Shown here: one piece after another, positions 7,625-16,311 of the stretch
How positions within the stretch are numbered: position 1 is the first letter of the stretch
Layout of the letters: every line of letters begins with the position of its first letter
Assembly: GCA_023393095.1 (NCBI GenBank)
Contig: JAEWMT010000091.1
Location: 1 to 45,975 of the forward strand
Length of the DNA stretch: 45,975 nt
Direction: 5' to 3'
Source: Bacillota bacterium
GTDB lineage: Bacteria; Bacillota; Clostridia; Lachnospirales; Lachnospiraceae
Made by a program: the position numbers and the translations under genes
The notes under the pieces: model-generated
Seen by the model: the letters and a program-made list of their open reading frames with translations, nothing else
Databases searched by the model: none
What the model was told of the DNA's origin: nothing

Positions 7625-8722
7625 ATGACCAAGGTACTTGTTATTTCAACCATTGGGTTAGGTATGTACGGAATCACCAACAGTATCATGAATTATTACA
7701 GGGCATTAGATAAATCAGATTTGCAAATTGATTTCCTATCACCGAGTAAAATTCCGGTTAATCTGAGGGAAGAGATAATAAAAAATGGCGGTATTCTTTA
7801 TGAGAATATTAATAGAAATAAGAATATCATAGGCTATATATTGCAATTATCAAAGATCTTAAAAAACGGAAATTATGATATCGTTCATGCACATGGCAAT
7901 AGTGGGACGCTTGCAATAGAAATGAAAGTGGCGAAGATGTGTAAGGTTAAAGTCAGAATTGCTCATGTACATAATAGCACCTGTAATCATAAGCTACTGA
8001 ATAAGCTGCTAATATATATATTTAATAACAGCTATACCCATGGATTTGCCTGTAGCCAGCAGGCTGGTTTATGGCTATTTGGACAAAAACCTTTTACAAT
8101 AATTAATAACGCAATTCCAATTACAAAGTTTTTTTATAATAAAAAGATAAGAGATAAATATCGTAAAAAGCTTGATATGGAGAACAATAAAGTAATTGGA
8201 CATGTAGGACATTTCTCATATCAAAAAAACCAGGAATTCTTAATCTATATATTTGCTGATATTTATAGGAAAGATCCTTCCTATCGATTGCTTTTTGTAG
8301 GAGACGGAGATCTTAAAAACAAAACAAAGAATTTGGTTAAGGAGTTAGGGTTAAGTGATGTAGTTCGTTTTTGCAAAGAGACGGTATATATAGATAAACT
8401 GCTACAGGCAATAGATATCTTTGCGTTTCCTTCTCGATTTGAAGGTCTTGGAATGGCAGTTATTGAGGCACAAGCAGCTGGCCTACCCTGTATTGTATCA
8501 GATGCCGTTCCAAGCGAAGCGAAAATTATAGATAATGTAATATTTTTAAAATTGACCGATCAAAAAAATGTCTGGATTAATAAAATAATGGAATTTGGGC
8601 AGTTAGACAGAGAGGAATGCTTTGAGCATAACAGGGAATTAGTTCAAAACTCCATTTATAATATTGAAAACGAAGCAATGAAATTGAAAAATCTATATGT
8701 TAGCTTTGCTCTTGAAAAATAG
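7625..8722 (+). CDS. Family 4 glycosyltransferase
   Basis: 365 residues with a GT-B fold. The N-terminal domain begins TKVLVISTIGLGMYGITNSI, and the HAHGNSGT and ARIAHVHNS-like (VRIAHVHNS) segments match EpsF-type GT4 enzymes. The C-terminal domain has VIGHVGHFSYQKNQEFLI and LLFVGDGDLK, and the donor-binding E-x7-E motif lies in FEGLGMAVIEAQAAG (about 272-286). It should add one sugar to the growing EPS repeat unit at the cytoplasmic membrane face, from a nucleotide sugar. Sugar and linkage cannot be predicted. It is spaced 11 bases after the ATP-grasp gene. Confidence 0.9.
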   Translation: MTKVLVISTIGLGMYGITNSIMNYYRALDKSDLQIDFLSPSKIPVNLREEIIKNGGILYENINRNKNIIGYILQLSKILKNGNYDIVHAHGNSGTLAIEMKVAKMCKVKVRIAHVHNSTCNHKLLNKLLIYIFNNSYTHGFACSQQAGLWLFGQKPFTIINNAIPITKFFYNKKIRDKYRKKLDMENNKVIGHVGHFSYQKNQEFLIYIFADIYRKDPSYRLLFVGDGDLKNKTKNLVKELGLSDVVRFCKETVYIDKLLQAIDIFAFPSRFEGLGMAVIEAQAAGLPCIVSDAVPSEAKIIDNVIFLKLTDQKNVWINKIMEFGQLDREECFEHNRELVQNSIYNIENEAMKLKNLYVSFALEK

Positions 8723-8752
8723 CCAATCTTGTAACATTGTGGAGAAAAAGTC

Positions 8753-9862
8753 ATGAAGCTTAAGCGATACTCGATTCAATCAAAATTAACAAGGCCAGAT
8801 GTGGAATACGCGCTCTTTTTTATCATTATTGAAATTGGAGAATCCTTTAATAAAGGATCAAATGATACAGTATTCACTACATTTGCTGCCTTTGCTTTTC
8901 TTTTTCTAATATATAAATTAGTAAACACAAGATATGAATCTCATGAATTGATTGTTATGGCAATTATGGGAGTTTTAGCGGTATTGATCTATTATCAGAA
9001 CCGGAAAGCAGGCGGATTTCTAAGTATAATTGCGCTGATTGGAATAAAAGGGGTAGATACCAGAAAGCTTCTGAAGTTGAGTTTATATATCAGGCTGGTA
9101 ACATTTCTTTTGTTAGTATTTCTAGCTTCCGTTGATATTCTCGAAAATTCAACAATCACCGATATGCGCGGGGATAATACGATTATCCGGTATTGCATGG
9201 GTTTTACACATCCAAATCAGTTTCACCTAGCATTTATAATTATAATATTGTTAGTAATGTATCTCTATTATGAAAGAATGAGTATCCTTCCTATTTTTTT
9301 GCTTGCAGTTTTAAATATTCTAACCTATCTAAGATCCTATAGTAGAACTTCAGTGTTAATCGGTTTTATAGCCATTGGGTTGATGATATGGTTTAAGAGC
9401 GGCTATTGCACCAAACTGAAAAATGCCTTATGCATAGGAATTATACCTGCAGCATGTCTAATCAGCGTAATCCCTGCATTACTTTACGACAAGATACCGA
9501 ACTTAAGAGCGATAGATCAGTTGCTTCAGTGGAGAATTACCTTCAGCAGGCACTACCTTACTTCCTACGGATTAAGCTTATTCGGTAACAACCTTAATGC
9601 GGATCCGATGGTTTTAGACAGTGGATATGTAGAATTAATAATCAATTATGGTTTGATTTTTACATTTTTATATTTGGCTGCTTATATGGTATTAATTTTT
9701 CGTTTCATAAAAGAGAAAATGTATAGGGAGCTTTTGTTCATTACGTGTTTCTCTATTTATGGACTTACCGAATCATTTATTCCAAATTTATTTGTCAATT
9801 TATCTTTGATATTTTTTAGTAAGTTGATTTTTGATACAAGGAAGAAGCAGAGCGCTGTCTAA
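8753..9862 (+). CDS. Wzy-like polysaccharide polymerase
   Basis: 369 residues, strongly hydrophobic, with about ten predicted membrane helices. A longer extracytoplasmic loop lies around residues 240-290 (region with LRAIDQLLQWRITFSRHYL), typical of Wzy/O-antigen ligase-type proteins. SYSRTSVLIGFIAIGL (near residue 195) resembles the conserved arginine-bearing loop. It should polymerise lipid-linked repeat units on the outer membrane face after flipping by the downstream Wzx. Sequence identity in this family is always low, so the call rests on topology and operon position. SD GGAG is well spaced before the ATG. Confidence 0.8.
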   Translation: MKLKRYSIQSKLTRPDVEYALFFIIIEIGESFNKGSNDTVFTTFAAFAFLFLIYKLVNTRYESHELIVMAIMGVLAVLIYYQNRKAGGFLSIIALIGIKGVDTRKLLKLSLYIRLVTFLLLVFLASVDILENSTITDMRGDNTIIRYCMGFTHPNQFHLAFIIIILLVMYLYYERMSILPIFLLAVLNILTYLRSYSRTSVLIGFIAIGLMIWFKSGYCTKLKNALCIGIIPAACLISVIPALLYDKIPNLRAIDQLLQWRITFSRHYLTSYGLSLFGNNLNADPMVLDSGYVELIINYGLIFTFLYLAAYMVLIFRFIKEKMYRELLFITCFSIYGLTESFIPNLFVNLSLIFFSKLIFDTRKKQSAV

Positions 9863-9886
9863 AATGAGGAAGCATGGGAGATTATT

Positions 9887-11299
9887 ATGAATCGTAAAGT
9901 TGCTTTTTTTATTTCGAATTTTTCTTATACATTAACGGCGAATATTGTTACGTTTCTTGTATCAGCTGTAACAATAGCAATAGTTCCTAAGGTATTGGGT
10001 GTCGAGGAATATGGTTATTTCCAGCTATATCTTTTTTACACTTCCTATGTGATTTTCTTTCATCTGGGGATACCGAACGGAATTTATCTTAGATACGGAG
10101 GAAAAGAATACAAGGAATTAAATAAAAATTTATTCACATCCCAGTTTTGGATGATGACGGCATATGTCTTTATAGTTACAGTGATTGGGAGTATGACGGC
10201 TTATTTTTTTCTGGGATCAGAGAAAAAAGTATTAATATTACTTTTGACCAACCTATGTGCGCTTATCATTATACCAAGAGATTTTATATTGCTAATGTTT
10301 CAGGCTACATATCGGATAAAGGATTATGTCAAAGCAACCATTATAGACAGAATTGTTTATGTATCTTTTACAGTTATTTTACTTGCAATAGGATCAAGAG
10401 CTTATGTTTCTTTAGTATTAGCGGATCTACTGGGTAAAGGTATTGCATTAACATGGCTATTGTTTCAATGCAGAGATATGGTTTTCGTTAAAATATCCCA
10501 CTGGAAGCAAGGGCTTGGGGAGATTATTAAAAACATTACATCGGGAGGGAAGATTTTACTATCAAATATTGCCGATATGATGATTATTGGAATCATACGT
10601 ATGGGTATCGAGTACAAGTGGAACATCGAAACCTTCGGTAAAGTATCGTTGACCTTAAGTCTATCTAATCTGATGATGGTTATAATTAATGCAGTTAGCG
10701 TTGTTATCTATCCGATGCTTCGAAGAACAACCAAGGAGGAATTACCGAAATTATATAGTATATTAAGAAACATTTTAATGATACCGTTATTAGGCATGAT
10801 GATTATTTATTACCCTGTCAAACAAATTTTAGGAGTTTGGCTTCCAAACTATGCAGACAGCTTAATATATATTGCTTTACTTTTTCCAATCTGTGTTTAT
10901 GAAAGCAAAATGTCCATGTTAGTAAATACCTATTTGAAAAGTTTACGTAAAGAAGCCTGGATTCTTATTGTAAACCTGATAGCTGTATTACTAAGCTTCC
11001 TGTGTTCCTTCGTAACATTATACTTCTTAAATAGTTTGACGCTTACTTTAGTATCCATTGTATTTGTATTAGCATTCCGGTGTATTTTTGCCGAGATCCT
11101 TTTATCAAAGAAAATTAATATTAAAATTAATAAAGATATCATATTAGAACTAATCATGTGTATTGTATTTATGATAACAGGGTGGCTTATTCATAGCTAT
11201 ATTAGTATGCTTCTATATGCTGCCTGTTACTTGGTTTACCTTTTTATAAAAAAGAAAGATATCATAGAAGCGATTCATGAGGTTAAATCCTTTGCATAA
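9887..11299 (+). CDS. Wzx-like polysaccharide flippase (MOP superfamily)
   Basis: 470 residues with about twelve to fourteen hydrophobic segments along the whole length. The N-terminus shows the usual pattern of Wzx proteins: helix, IVPKVLGVEEYGYFQLYLF, then a second helix. It should move undecaprenyl-linked EPS repeat units across the cytoplasmic membrane. It lies between the polymerase and UDP-glucose dehydrogenase in the EPS operon, completing a Wzx/Wzy set with the Wzz-like protein. The substrate is unknown. Confidence 0.85.
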   Translation: MNRKVAFFISNFSYTLTANIVTFLVSAVTIAIVPKVLGVEEYGYFQLYLFYTSYVIFFHLGIPNGIYLRYGGKEYKELNKNLFTSQFWMMTAYVFIVTVIGSMTAYFFLGSEKKVLILLLTNLCALIIIPRDFILLMFQATYRIKDYVKATIIDRIVYVSFTVILLAIGSRAYVSLVLADLLGKGIALTWLLFQCRDMVFVKISHWKQGLGEIIKNITSGGKILLSNIADMMIIGIIRMGIEYKWNIETFGKVSLTLSLSNLMMVIINAVSVVIYPMLRRTTKEELPKLYSILRNILMIPLLGMMIIYYPVKQILGVWLPNYADSLIYIALLFPICVYESKMSMLVNTYLKSLRKEAWILIVNLIAVLLSFLCSFVTLYFLNSLTLTLVSIVFVLAFRCIFAEILLSKKINIKINKDIILELIMCIVFMITGWLIHSYISMLLYAACYLVYLFIKKKDIIEAIHEVKSFA

Positions 11300-11331
11300 A
11301 ATTAAAAATGAGTTGAGAAAGGAATCATAGC

Positions 11332-12708
11332 TTGGAAATTGTAATAGTAGGAACAGGTTACGTAGGATTGGTTACTGGTGTATGTTTTGCTGATGCGGGA
11401 CATGTGGTAACTTGTATAGATATAGACGAATCGAAGATAAAGATGATAAATGCAGGAAAGTCTCCGATTTATGAGCAGGACTTGGAAGAGCTTATGATAA
11501 AAAACGTAAACCTGGGAAGGTTAAAAGCTACTACGGATTACAAAAATACATATAGAGGAGCAGAGGTTATATTTATCGGTGTAGGTACTCCTGAACTGCC
11601 GGATGGATCCGTTGATTTATCGTATATAGAAACGGTATTAAAACAGATTGCGGAAAATGTCACAAGGGATTGTCTAGTAGTTGTTAAATCAACCGTACCA
11701 ATAGGTACGAATGATAAAATGGAAAAATTAATAAAGAATTATCAGGTAAATGATATTCATATAGAAATTGCAAGTAATCCAGAGTTTTTATCTCAGGGTA
11801 CTGCAGTCAGAGATACGTTAAAAGCATCCAGAATTATCATTGGCACAGAAAGCAGGCAATCAGAGGAGCTTCTTCGAGCAATTTATGAGCCTTTCGGACT
11901 TCCGATTGTATCTGTAAACAGAAGAAACGCCGAGATGATAAAGTATGCGAGTAACTGCTTCCTTGCATTAAAAATATCTTATATGAATGATATTGCAAAC
12001 TTATGCGAACTGGTTGGGGCCGACATTACCGCGGTTGCAAAAGGATTGTCTTATGATAAACGAATTGGCGATAATTTTTTAAATGCAGGAATCGGCTTCG
12101 GAGGAAGCTGCCTTCCAAAGGATACAAAAGCACTTGTTTCAATTGCCGAAAAAAACGGATATGAACTGATGACCGTAAATGCGGCCATTCGGATAAATAA
12201 ATATCAAAAACTAAAATTATTATATAAAGCTGCCAAACGGTTTGAGAACTTCCAAAATATGAAAGTAGCTGTATTGGGACTATCATATAAGCAGGATACG
12301 GATGATCTGAGAGAGGCTCCTTCGCTCGAGAATATTGATTTGCTGGTAAAGCAAGGTGCCATTATCTCAGCTTATGATCCGGTTGCAGAAGGAAATTTCA
12401 AAAAAATATTTCCAAACGAAGTGGTTTATACAAATACTCCAGAAGAAGCGTTAGCAGATGCAGAGGTATGTTTTATCTTCACGGAATGGCGCCAGATAAG
12501 AGAGGTTGCACCTGAGACATATAAGAAGCTTATGAGATATCCAGTAATCTATGATGGTAGGAATATTTATGATCCGAAGAGTATGAGAGAGGCCGGAGTG
12601 GAGTATCATTCCATAGGCAGGTATATGAGTGAGGCCGGAGCGGAGTATCATTCCATAGGCAGGTATATGAGTGGGGCCGAAGTAGAGTGTTATTCTAAGT
12701 CGATGTGA
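11332..12708 (+). CDS. ugd: UDP-glucose 6-dehydrogenase with repeated C-terminus
   Basis: 458 residues. The start is TTG at 11332, with SD AAAGGA eight bases upstream and the beta strand of the Rossmann fold (EIVIVGTGYVGLVTG) following at once. The enzyme oxidises UDP-glucose to UDP-glucuronate with 2 NAD+. Visible are the GxGYVG dinucleotide motif, FIGVGTPE, KSTVP, NPEFLSQGTA and the catalytic Cys260 in GFGGSCLPKD. It supplies uronic acid to the EPS. The C-terminus, usually ending near EYHSIGR, is extended by an in-frame 42-bp tandem duplication (12589-12630 and 12631-12672) plus a diverged third partial copy, adding about 26 residues. It is the last EPS operon gene. Confidence 0.93.
   Translation: MEIVIVGTGYVGLVTGVCFADAGHVVTCIDIDESKIKMINAGKSPIYEQDLEELMIKNVNLGRLKATTDYKNTYRGAEVIFIGVGTPELPDGSVDLSYIETVLKQIAENVTRDCLVVVKSTVPIGTNDKMEKLIKNYQVNDIHIEIASNPEFLSQGTAVRDTLKASRIIIGTESRQSEELLRAIYEPFGLPIVSVNRRNAEMIKYASNCFLALKISYMNDIANLCELVGADITAVAKGLSYDKRIGDNFLNAGIGFGGSCLPKDTKALVSIAEKNGYELMTVNAAIRINKYQKLKLLYKAAKRFENFQNMKVAVLGLSYKQDTDDLREAPSLENIDLLVKQGAIISAYDPVAEGNFKKIFPNEVVYTNTPEEALADAEVCFIFTEWRQIREVAPETYKKLMRYPVIYDGRNIYDPKSMREAGVEYHSIGRYMSEAGAEYHSIGRYMSGAEVECYSKSM
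12589..12695 (+). repeat. 42-bp in-frame tandem repeat in ugd 3' end
   Basis: Units 12589-12630 and 12631-12672 differ at a single base (GTG versus GCG) and encode EAGVEYHSIGRYMS and EAGAEYHSIGRYMS. A third, shorter and diverged copy follows (GAEVECYSKSM). The near identity suggests a recent slippage or duplication. Confidence 0.9.
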
Positions 12709-12771
12709 GAATTTGAAATATACCTAAAAGGGGCTATTGCATTTTAGGCATATAAGATATAAGGTAATCCC

Positions 12772-12900
12772 CATAATCTCCACACACACAGATTGGAAGA
12801 CACATTCTTGATATTGTATGTCATAATCGTACATAAATGTTCGTATTTGACATACTAAATCGAAAACATGTCTTCCAAACAGTGCATTAAGGAGATTATG
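12772..12900. repeat. Long nested imperfect palindrome downstream of ugd
   Basis: Paired arms occur in strict nested order: CATAATCTCC (12772-12781) with GGAGATTATG (12891-12900), TTGGAAGACA (12793-12802) with TGTCTTCCAA (12869-12878), and GTATGTCA (12816-12823) with TGACATAC (12848-12855), with ACAT/ATGT at the tip. The 129 bases can form one extended hairpin. It separates the EPS operon from a convergent lipoprotein gene. It may be a terminator-like structure, but no T tract follows, so a mobile palindromic element is equally likely. Confidence 0.55.
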
Positions 12901-12973
12901 CGGAGTAAGTTATATCACTGTAGGTTATTTAGTGACAGCCTCTTTATTTAAGATAAGAATTATATTTAAACGA

Positions 12974-13537
12974 TTACTTCTTTATCTCCTGCTTACCTGT
13001 AATTTTACTGGTTTTATCCATGATAAAGGTACTTTTCGCTTTATCTGTAGTAAAGTAAACATTGCCATCTACGGTTGCATCAACTAATTGAAAGTTTTCT
13101 ACCGAAACATACAGATCGCCTTTAAAAGTACCATGCTGTATACTTGCCATAGGACTGGTAACCGTTAACTTTGGTGCTGTTAATGTGTATCTAGCTGTTA
13201 TATTACGATTTTCATCCTGGGCATATAGAGCGATTTTTCTTTGAAGAATATCATTTCCTTTATCATCTTTTTTTCCGTTTTTAAATTCGCCTTCCAGTAA
13301 TAAATCTTTATTAATTGTTAAATCCTTCGTAATGGCGATAATCCATGTACCTTTCGCACTAATCGCATTTAGGAAGCCTTCTTCCGTATTAACAATAGAA
13401 GCCGAAGAAACTGCCTCAGGAGTTACCGTCGTATTAGTATTTCCAGATTCATTTTTTGTTGTTCCTTCTTTTTTGCCGCATCCTGTAATTAATGCCATCA
13501 TTAGCACTAATATTAAAAATGTGATTTTTATTTTCAT
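12974..13537 (-). CDS. Putative lipoprotein, unknown function
   Basis: 187 residues from the ATG at 13537, preceded by SD AAAGGCGG; a longer in-frame start at 13585 has no SD and would place the signal peptide internally. The N-terminus MKIKITFLILVLMMALITGC is a lipoprotein signal peptide with lipobox ITGC and lipidated Cys20. A Thr/Ser/Asn-rich linker (about 21-50) follows. The remaining 135 residues alternate short strands and turns (for example FKGDLYVSVENFQLVDATVDGNVYF), suggesting a small right-handed beta-helix. I recognise no specific family. It is transcribed towards the EPS operon, from which the palindrome at 12772-12900 separates it. Confidence 0.75.
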   Translation of the reverse strand: MKIKITFLILVLMMALITGCGKKEGTTKNESGNTNTTVTPEAVSSASIVNTEEGFLNAISAKGTWIIAITKDLTINKDLLLEGEFKNGKKDDKGNDILQRKIALYAQDENRNITARYTLTAPKLTVTSPMASIQHGTFKGDLYVSVENFQLVDATVDGNVYFTTDKAKSTFIMDKTSKITGKQEIKK

Positions 13538-13694
13538 AATAAATCCGCCTTTCATATATTTGTATTTATTTATATTATTACCCAAAATTATATTTTATAA
13601 TACACTCACAATGAAGCAAAGAGATAAGGAAAGAGATATTGATTAATCTATCAAAGAATATATTTTTCAAATGATTCCTATGGAGGATCCTATC

Positions 13695-13736
13695 ATGGCT
13701 TTAAAACGAAACATTACCTTAGAAACTTTGGAATAG
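13695..13736 (+). CDS. Possible 13-codon ORF or gene-start remnant
   Basis: An ATG at 13695 has an excellent SD (GGAGG at 13682-13686) and encodes MALKRNITLETLE before TAG. It is too short to judge. It may be a leader peptide of the LysM-GH18 gene 75 bases downstream or the surviving start of a lost gene. Confidence 0.25.
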   Translation: MALKRNITLETLE

Positions 13737-13810
13737 ATTATAAGACAGGATAGTTATAATTAGCCTGTAATTTCATATGATATTATTAATTAGATCAATA
13801 GAGGTTATTT

Positions 13811-15103
13811 ATGATAATACATGTAGTTCAGGAAGGAGATACCATAGCCGCTCTTGCAGATCAATATAATATTTCGGTTACCAGGCTGGTTCATGATAAT
13901 GGACTGGAAAATATCCAACAATTAATATTGGGACAGACCATAGTAATTTCCCAACCCGAAAGAACCTATACGGTTCAAGAGGGGGACACACTGCAAAAAA
14001 TAGCTGATATAAACGGGATACCTCTCATTCAACTCATAAGAAATAATCCTTATCTTTGTCAAAGAGATTATATCTATCCAGGAGAGATATTAGTTATCAG
14101 TTATGATAATAGTCAAGGGAAGATATCAACAAACTGCTTTGCAAATTCGTTTATTAATATAAATAGATTTGGAATTATACTGCCGCTTTTATCCTACATA
14201 TCAGTATTTGGTTATAAGACTGTGGATTCTGCCAATATTCTTGAAATTGATGATGAAGATATCATTCGATTAGCTAAAGAGTATAAAGTTACCCCGATTA
14301 TGGTGTTAGCTACCTCTACAAATAAAGGAAGAGAAAGTTATGAAGCAATATTTCACATATTATATAACAAAGAGCTTATCGATAAACATATTGAAAACAT
14401 TCTCAGTATTTTACATAGAAAAGGCTATCAGGGACTAAATATTTCATATCAGTATATAAACGAAAAAAATCGTCAGGTATATGAGGATTATACTGAAAAA
14501 CTGGCTGCCCGTTTAAAACAGGAGGGCTTTCTTGTATTTATTACTTTTTCGGAACACTTTATAAAGAATGAAGATAGGATTACATTTGAAAAGACTAATT
14601 TAATGAAAATTGGTAAGTTGGTTGATGGAATAACATTACTAAACTATAGCTGGGGATATTCTTTTGATCCTCCTGGACCGGTGATATCAGCTTATATGAT
14701 AATAGAATATTTAAACTATATGATACAGCATATCCCACCTGAAAAAATAGAAGTAGGTATTCCAATCATAGGATATGACTGGGAACTTCCTTATATCATC
14801 GGCGTTACCAGAGCAAATTCTCTGACACTGGATTCGGCTTTGGCATTAGCCAGCGATGTTGGTGCAACAATTCAGTTTGATGAGGTTTCCAAAACACCAT
14901 ATTTCAATTATGTTATTTATAAAGACGGGATTCCGAGGAATCATGTTGTGTGGTTTATCGATTCAAGAACAATTGACGCAATCCTTAATATCATAAAGGA
15001 CTATGGATTACGGGGGCCAGGAATCTGGACAATTATGAACTGTTATCCCCAGATAAGGCAGGTGATGAATTCTCAGTATAATATTGAAACTTTAGATAGC
15101 TGA
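13811..15103 (+). CDS. LysM-GH18 spore-type protein with altered active site
   Basis: 430 residues without a signal peptide, as in spore-associated YaaH/SleL cortex-lytic proteins. Two LysM domains (about 2-47 and 52-97, each opening with V-Q-E-G-D-T) bind peptidoglycan. Residues about 115-425 follow the GH18 pattern (GLRGPGIWTIMN-like end, GITLLNYSWGYSFDPPGPV, VGIPIIGYDWELPY). The catalytic strand that in active members reads like GVNIDFE reads GLNISYQYI (208-216): the Asp is Ser212 and the catalytic Glu is Gln214. The protein probably binds peptidoglycan without cleaving it, or uses other residues. It could act in spore coat assembly or germination. The start ATG follows AATAGAGG. Confidence 0.85.
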   Translation: MIIHVVQEGDTIAALADQYNISVTRLVHDNGLENIQQLILGQTIVISQPERTYTVQEGDTLQKIADINGIPLIQLIRNNPYLCQRDYIYPGEILVISYDNSQGKISTNCFANSFININRFGIILPLLSYISVFGYKTVDSANILEIDDEDIIRLAKEYKVTPIMVLATSTNKGRESYEAIFHILYNKELIDKHIENILSILHRKGYQGLNISYQYINEKNRQVYEDYTEKLAARLKQEGFLVFITFSEHFIKNEDRITFEKTNLMKIGKLVDGITLLNYSWGYSFDPPGPVISAYMIIEYLNYMIQHIPPEKIEVGIPIIGYDWELPYIIGVTRANSLTLDSALALASDVGATIQFDEVSKTPYFNYVIYKDGIPRNHVVWFIDSRTIDAILNIIKDYGLRGPGIWTIMNCYPQIRQVMNSQYNIETLDS

Positions 15104-15128
15104 CTTTAGAAAGAGAATGTGTTATAAT
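15100..15128 (+). promoter_or_regulatory. Candidate sigma-A promoter of the TetR gene
   Basis: CTGACT (15100-15105) and TATAAT (15123-15128) are separated by 17 bases. It overlaps the stop codon of the preceding gene and lies 78 bases before the TetR start. Confidence 0.5.
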
Positions 15129-15205
15129 ACAATTATTTTTAATAATGGTTTTTTTAAAGATAACATTTATACCTTATAAGATAAGAACGAAAGGCAGTGA
15201 CATCA

Positions 15206-15787
15206 ATGTCAGATTCCTTAATTACGAAAAAGGCAATGGCAGAAGGAATGAAAGAGCTTACCAAAAAGAAAAGCTTTGATAAAATAACCGTTTCAGATAT
15301 TACAGAGATATGCGGACTCAATCGCCAGAGCTTCTATTATCATTTTCAGGATAAATACGAGCTGGTAAATTGGATATTTTATAATGAAATAATAACAATT
15401 GTAACAGATAATCTTACCTATGAAAATTGTGTAGATAAAGTATTGCAGCTACTTACGAAGATGAAGTCGGAAGATTATTTTTATACCAATACATTAAAGG
15501 CATCCGTAAAGAATGAATTTGAGGAATATCTAAATAAGGTAGTTAGTGAATTATTTTGTGATATTATTGAAAAAATTTCAAAAGATTCGACATTAGAAGA
15601 TGATGAGATAAATTTTATAGCCAATTTTTACGCATTTGGCATGACGGGTACCATTATCTCCTGGGCACAGCGGGGAATGAAAGAAACACCTGAATATATA
15701 ACCGCGCAGATTGAAAATCTGGCGTATGGCACGGAGAAATTCGCAATGTCACGCTACTTGGAAAAACATAGTAAGAAGCCCCAATAA
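15206..15787 (+). CDS. TetR-family regulator (DhaS-like)
   Basis: 193 residues from ATG 15206; the GTG at 15197 is only two bases from the SD and is less likely. The N-terminal helix-turn-helix includes SLITKKAMAEGMKEL, FDKITVSDITEICGLNRQSFYYHF (recognition helix near residues 33-45) and DKYELVNWIF, matching the DhaS/TetR_C_8 subgroup. The C-terminal two-thirds is a helical effector domain. A likely target is the yhgE/pip-type gene at 16312, whose upstream region carries an 11-bp inverted repeat (16162-16186). This pairing of a TetR gene with a YhgE/Pip protein is common in Firmicutes; regulation here is inferred. Confidence 0.85.
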   Translation: MSDSLITKKAMAEGMKELTKKKSFDKITVSDITEICGLNRQSFYYHFQDKYELVNWIFYNEIITIVTDNLTYENCVDKVLQLLTKMKSEDYFYTNTLKASVKNEFEEYLNKVVSELFCDIIEKISKDSTLEDDEINFIANFYAFGMTGTIISWAQRGMKETPEYITAQIENLAYGTEKFAMSRYLEKHSKKPQ

Positions 15788-15794
15788 GCATAGC

Positions 15795-16034
15795 TTACAA
15801 AAATGTGGAGAAAAAACGTTCTCTGGCAGCAGGAATGTCACCACTTTCAAAAGAGACCAAAAGCATGTGATATAATTCATCTTTTTGTGCATCCGTTAAC
15901 TTTCCAGGAAACGCAGATGTACCAAGCTCTATGATATTCCGAGCACAGCGTTTCGGTGACCGGATGGTTCTTTTCAAACATACGTCAACTGCTGCAAGTA
16001 AAGCAATACGTTTTAATTTACCAGCAAGAAGCAT
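15795..16034 (-). CDS. Small conserved-looking protein, unknown function
   Basis: 79 residues, convergent with the TetR gene (8 bases apart). A textbook SD (AAAGGAGG, six bases before the ATG) supports it as real. The sequence is a mostly helical cytoplasmic protein: KLKRIALLAAVDVCLKRT, then a segment SPKRCARNIIELGTSAF and LTDAQKDELYHMLL. No transmembrane or DNA-binding motif is clear. I do not recognise the family. It sits in a regulator/membrane-protein neighbourhood and faces away from the yhgE-like gene, so the 277-base gap at 16035-16311 holds divergent promoters. Confidence 0.7.
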   Translation of the reverse strand: MLLAGKLKRIALLAAVDVCLKRTIRSPKRCARNIIELGTSAFPGKLTDAQKDELYHMLLVSFESGDIPAARERFFSTFL

Positions 16035-16161
16035 ATTAACCTCCTTTGAGTAATAGGGCTCACAAAGTGATGAAAGACCTCTGATAAACAGTCTATATTA
16101 ACAGATTAATTTATGATCAGTATAGCGTTGTTCCTGCTTACTTTATATAGACAAAATAGGG

Positions 16162-16186
16162 AATCTGTCTAAAAATTAGTCAGATT
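16162..16186. promoter_or_regulatory. Inverted repeat, candidate TetR operator
   Basis: AATCTGTCTAA and TTAGTCAGATT are inverted repeats with one mismatch around AAA, 150 bases before the yhgE-like start and in the divergent spacer. A run of T follows, so a terminator for readthrough from the TetR gene is an alternative. Confidence 0.45.
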
Positions 16187-16230
16187 TCTTTTTTTGTCAA
16201 AAATTTATACAATGAAAATTTTATGTCTAA

Positions 16231-16258
16231 TTACATATGAAAAAATGCGTGTTATACT
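16231..16258 (+). promoter_or_regulatory. Candidate promoter of the yhgE-like gene
   Basis: TTACAT (16231-16236) and TATACT (16253-16258) are spaced by 16 bases. A small hairpin CGCC-GTT-GGCG (16284-16294) lies in the short leader just before the SD. Confidence 0.45.
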
Positions 16259-16311
16259 CCCCTACAAATGAATAAGAAAAAGTCGCCGTTGGCGGCAGAT
16301 TGGAGGTATCT

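Noticed and set aside
12772..12900. CRISPR-like or IS interpretation of the palindromic regions
   Set aside because: No regularly spaced direct repeats and no transposase frame exist here or elsewhere in the window; the signals are inverted, not direct.
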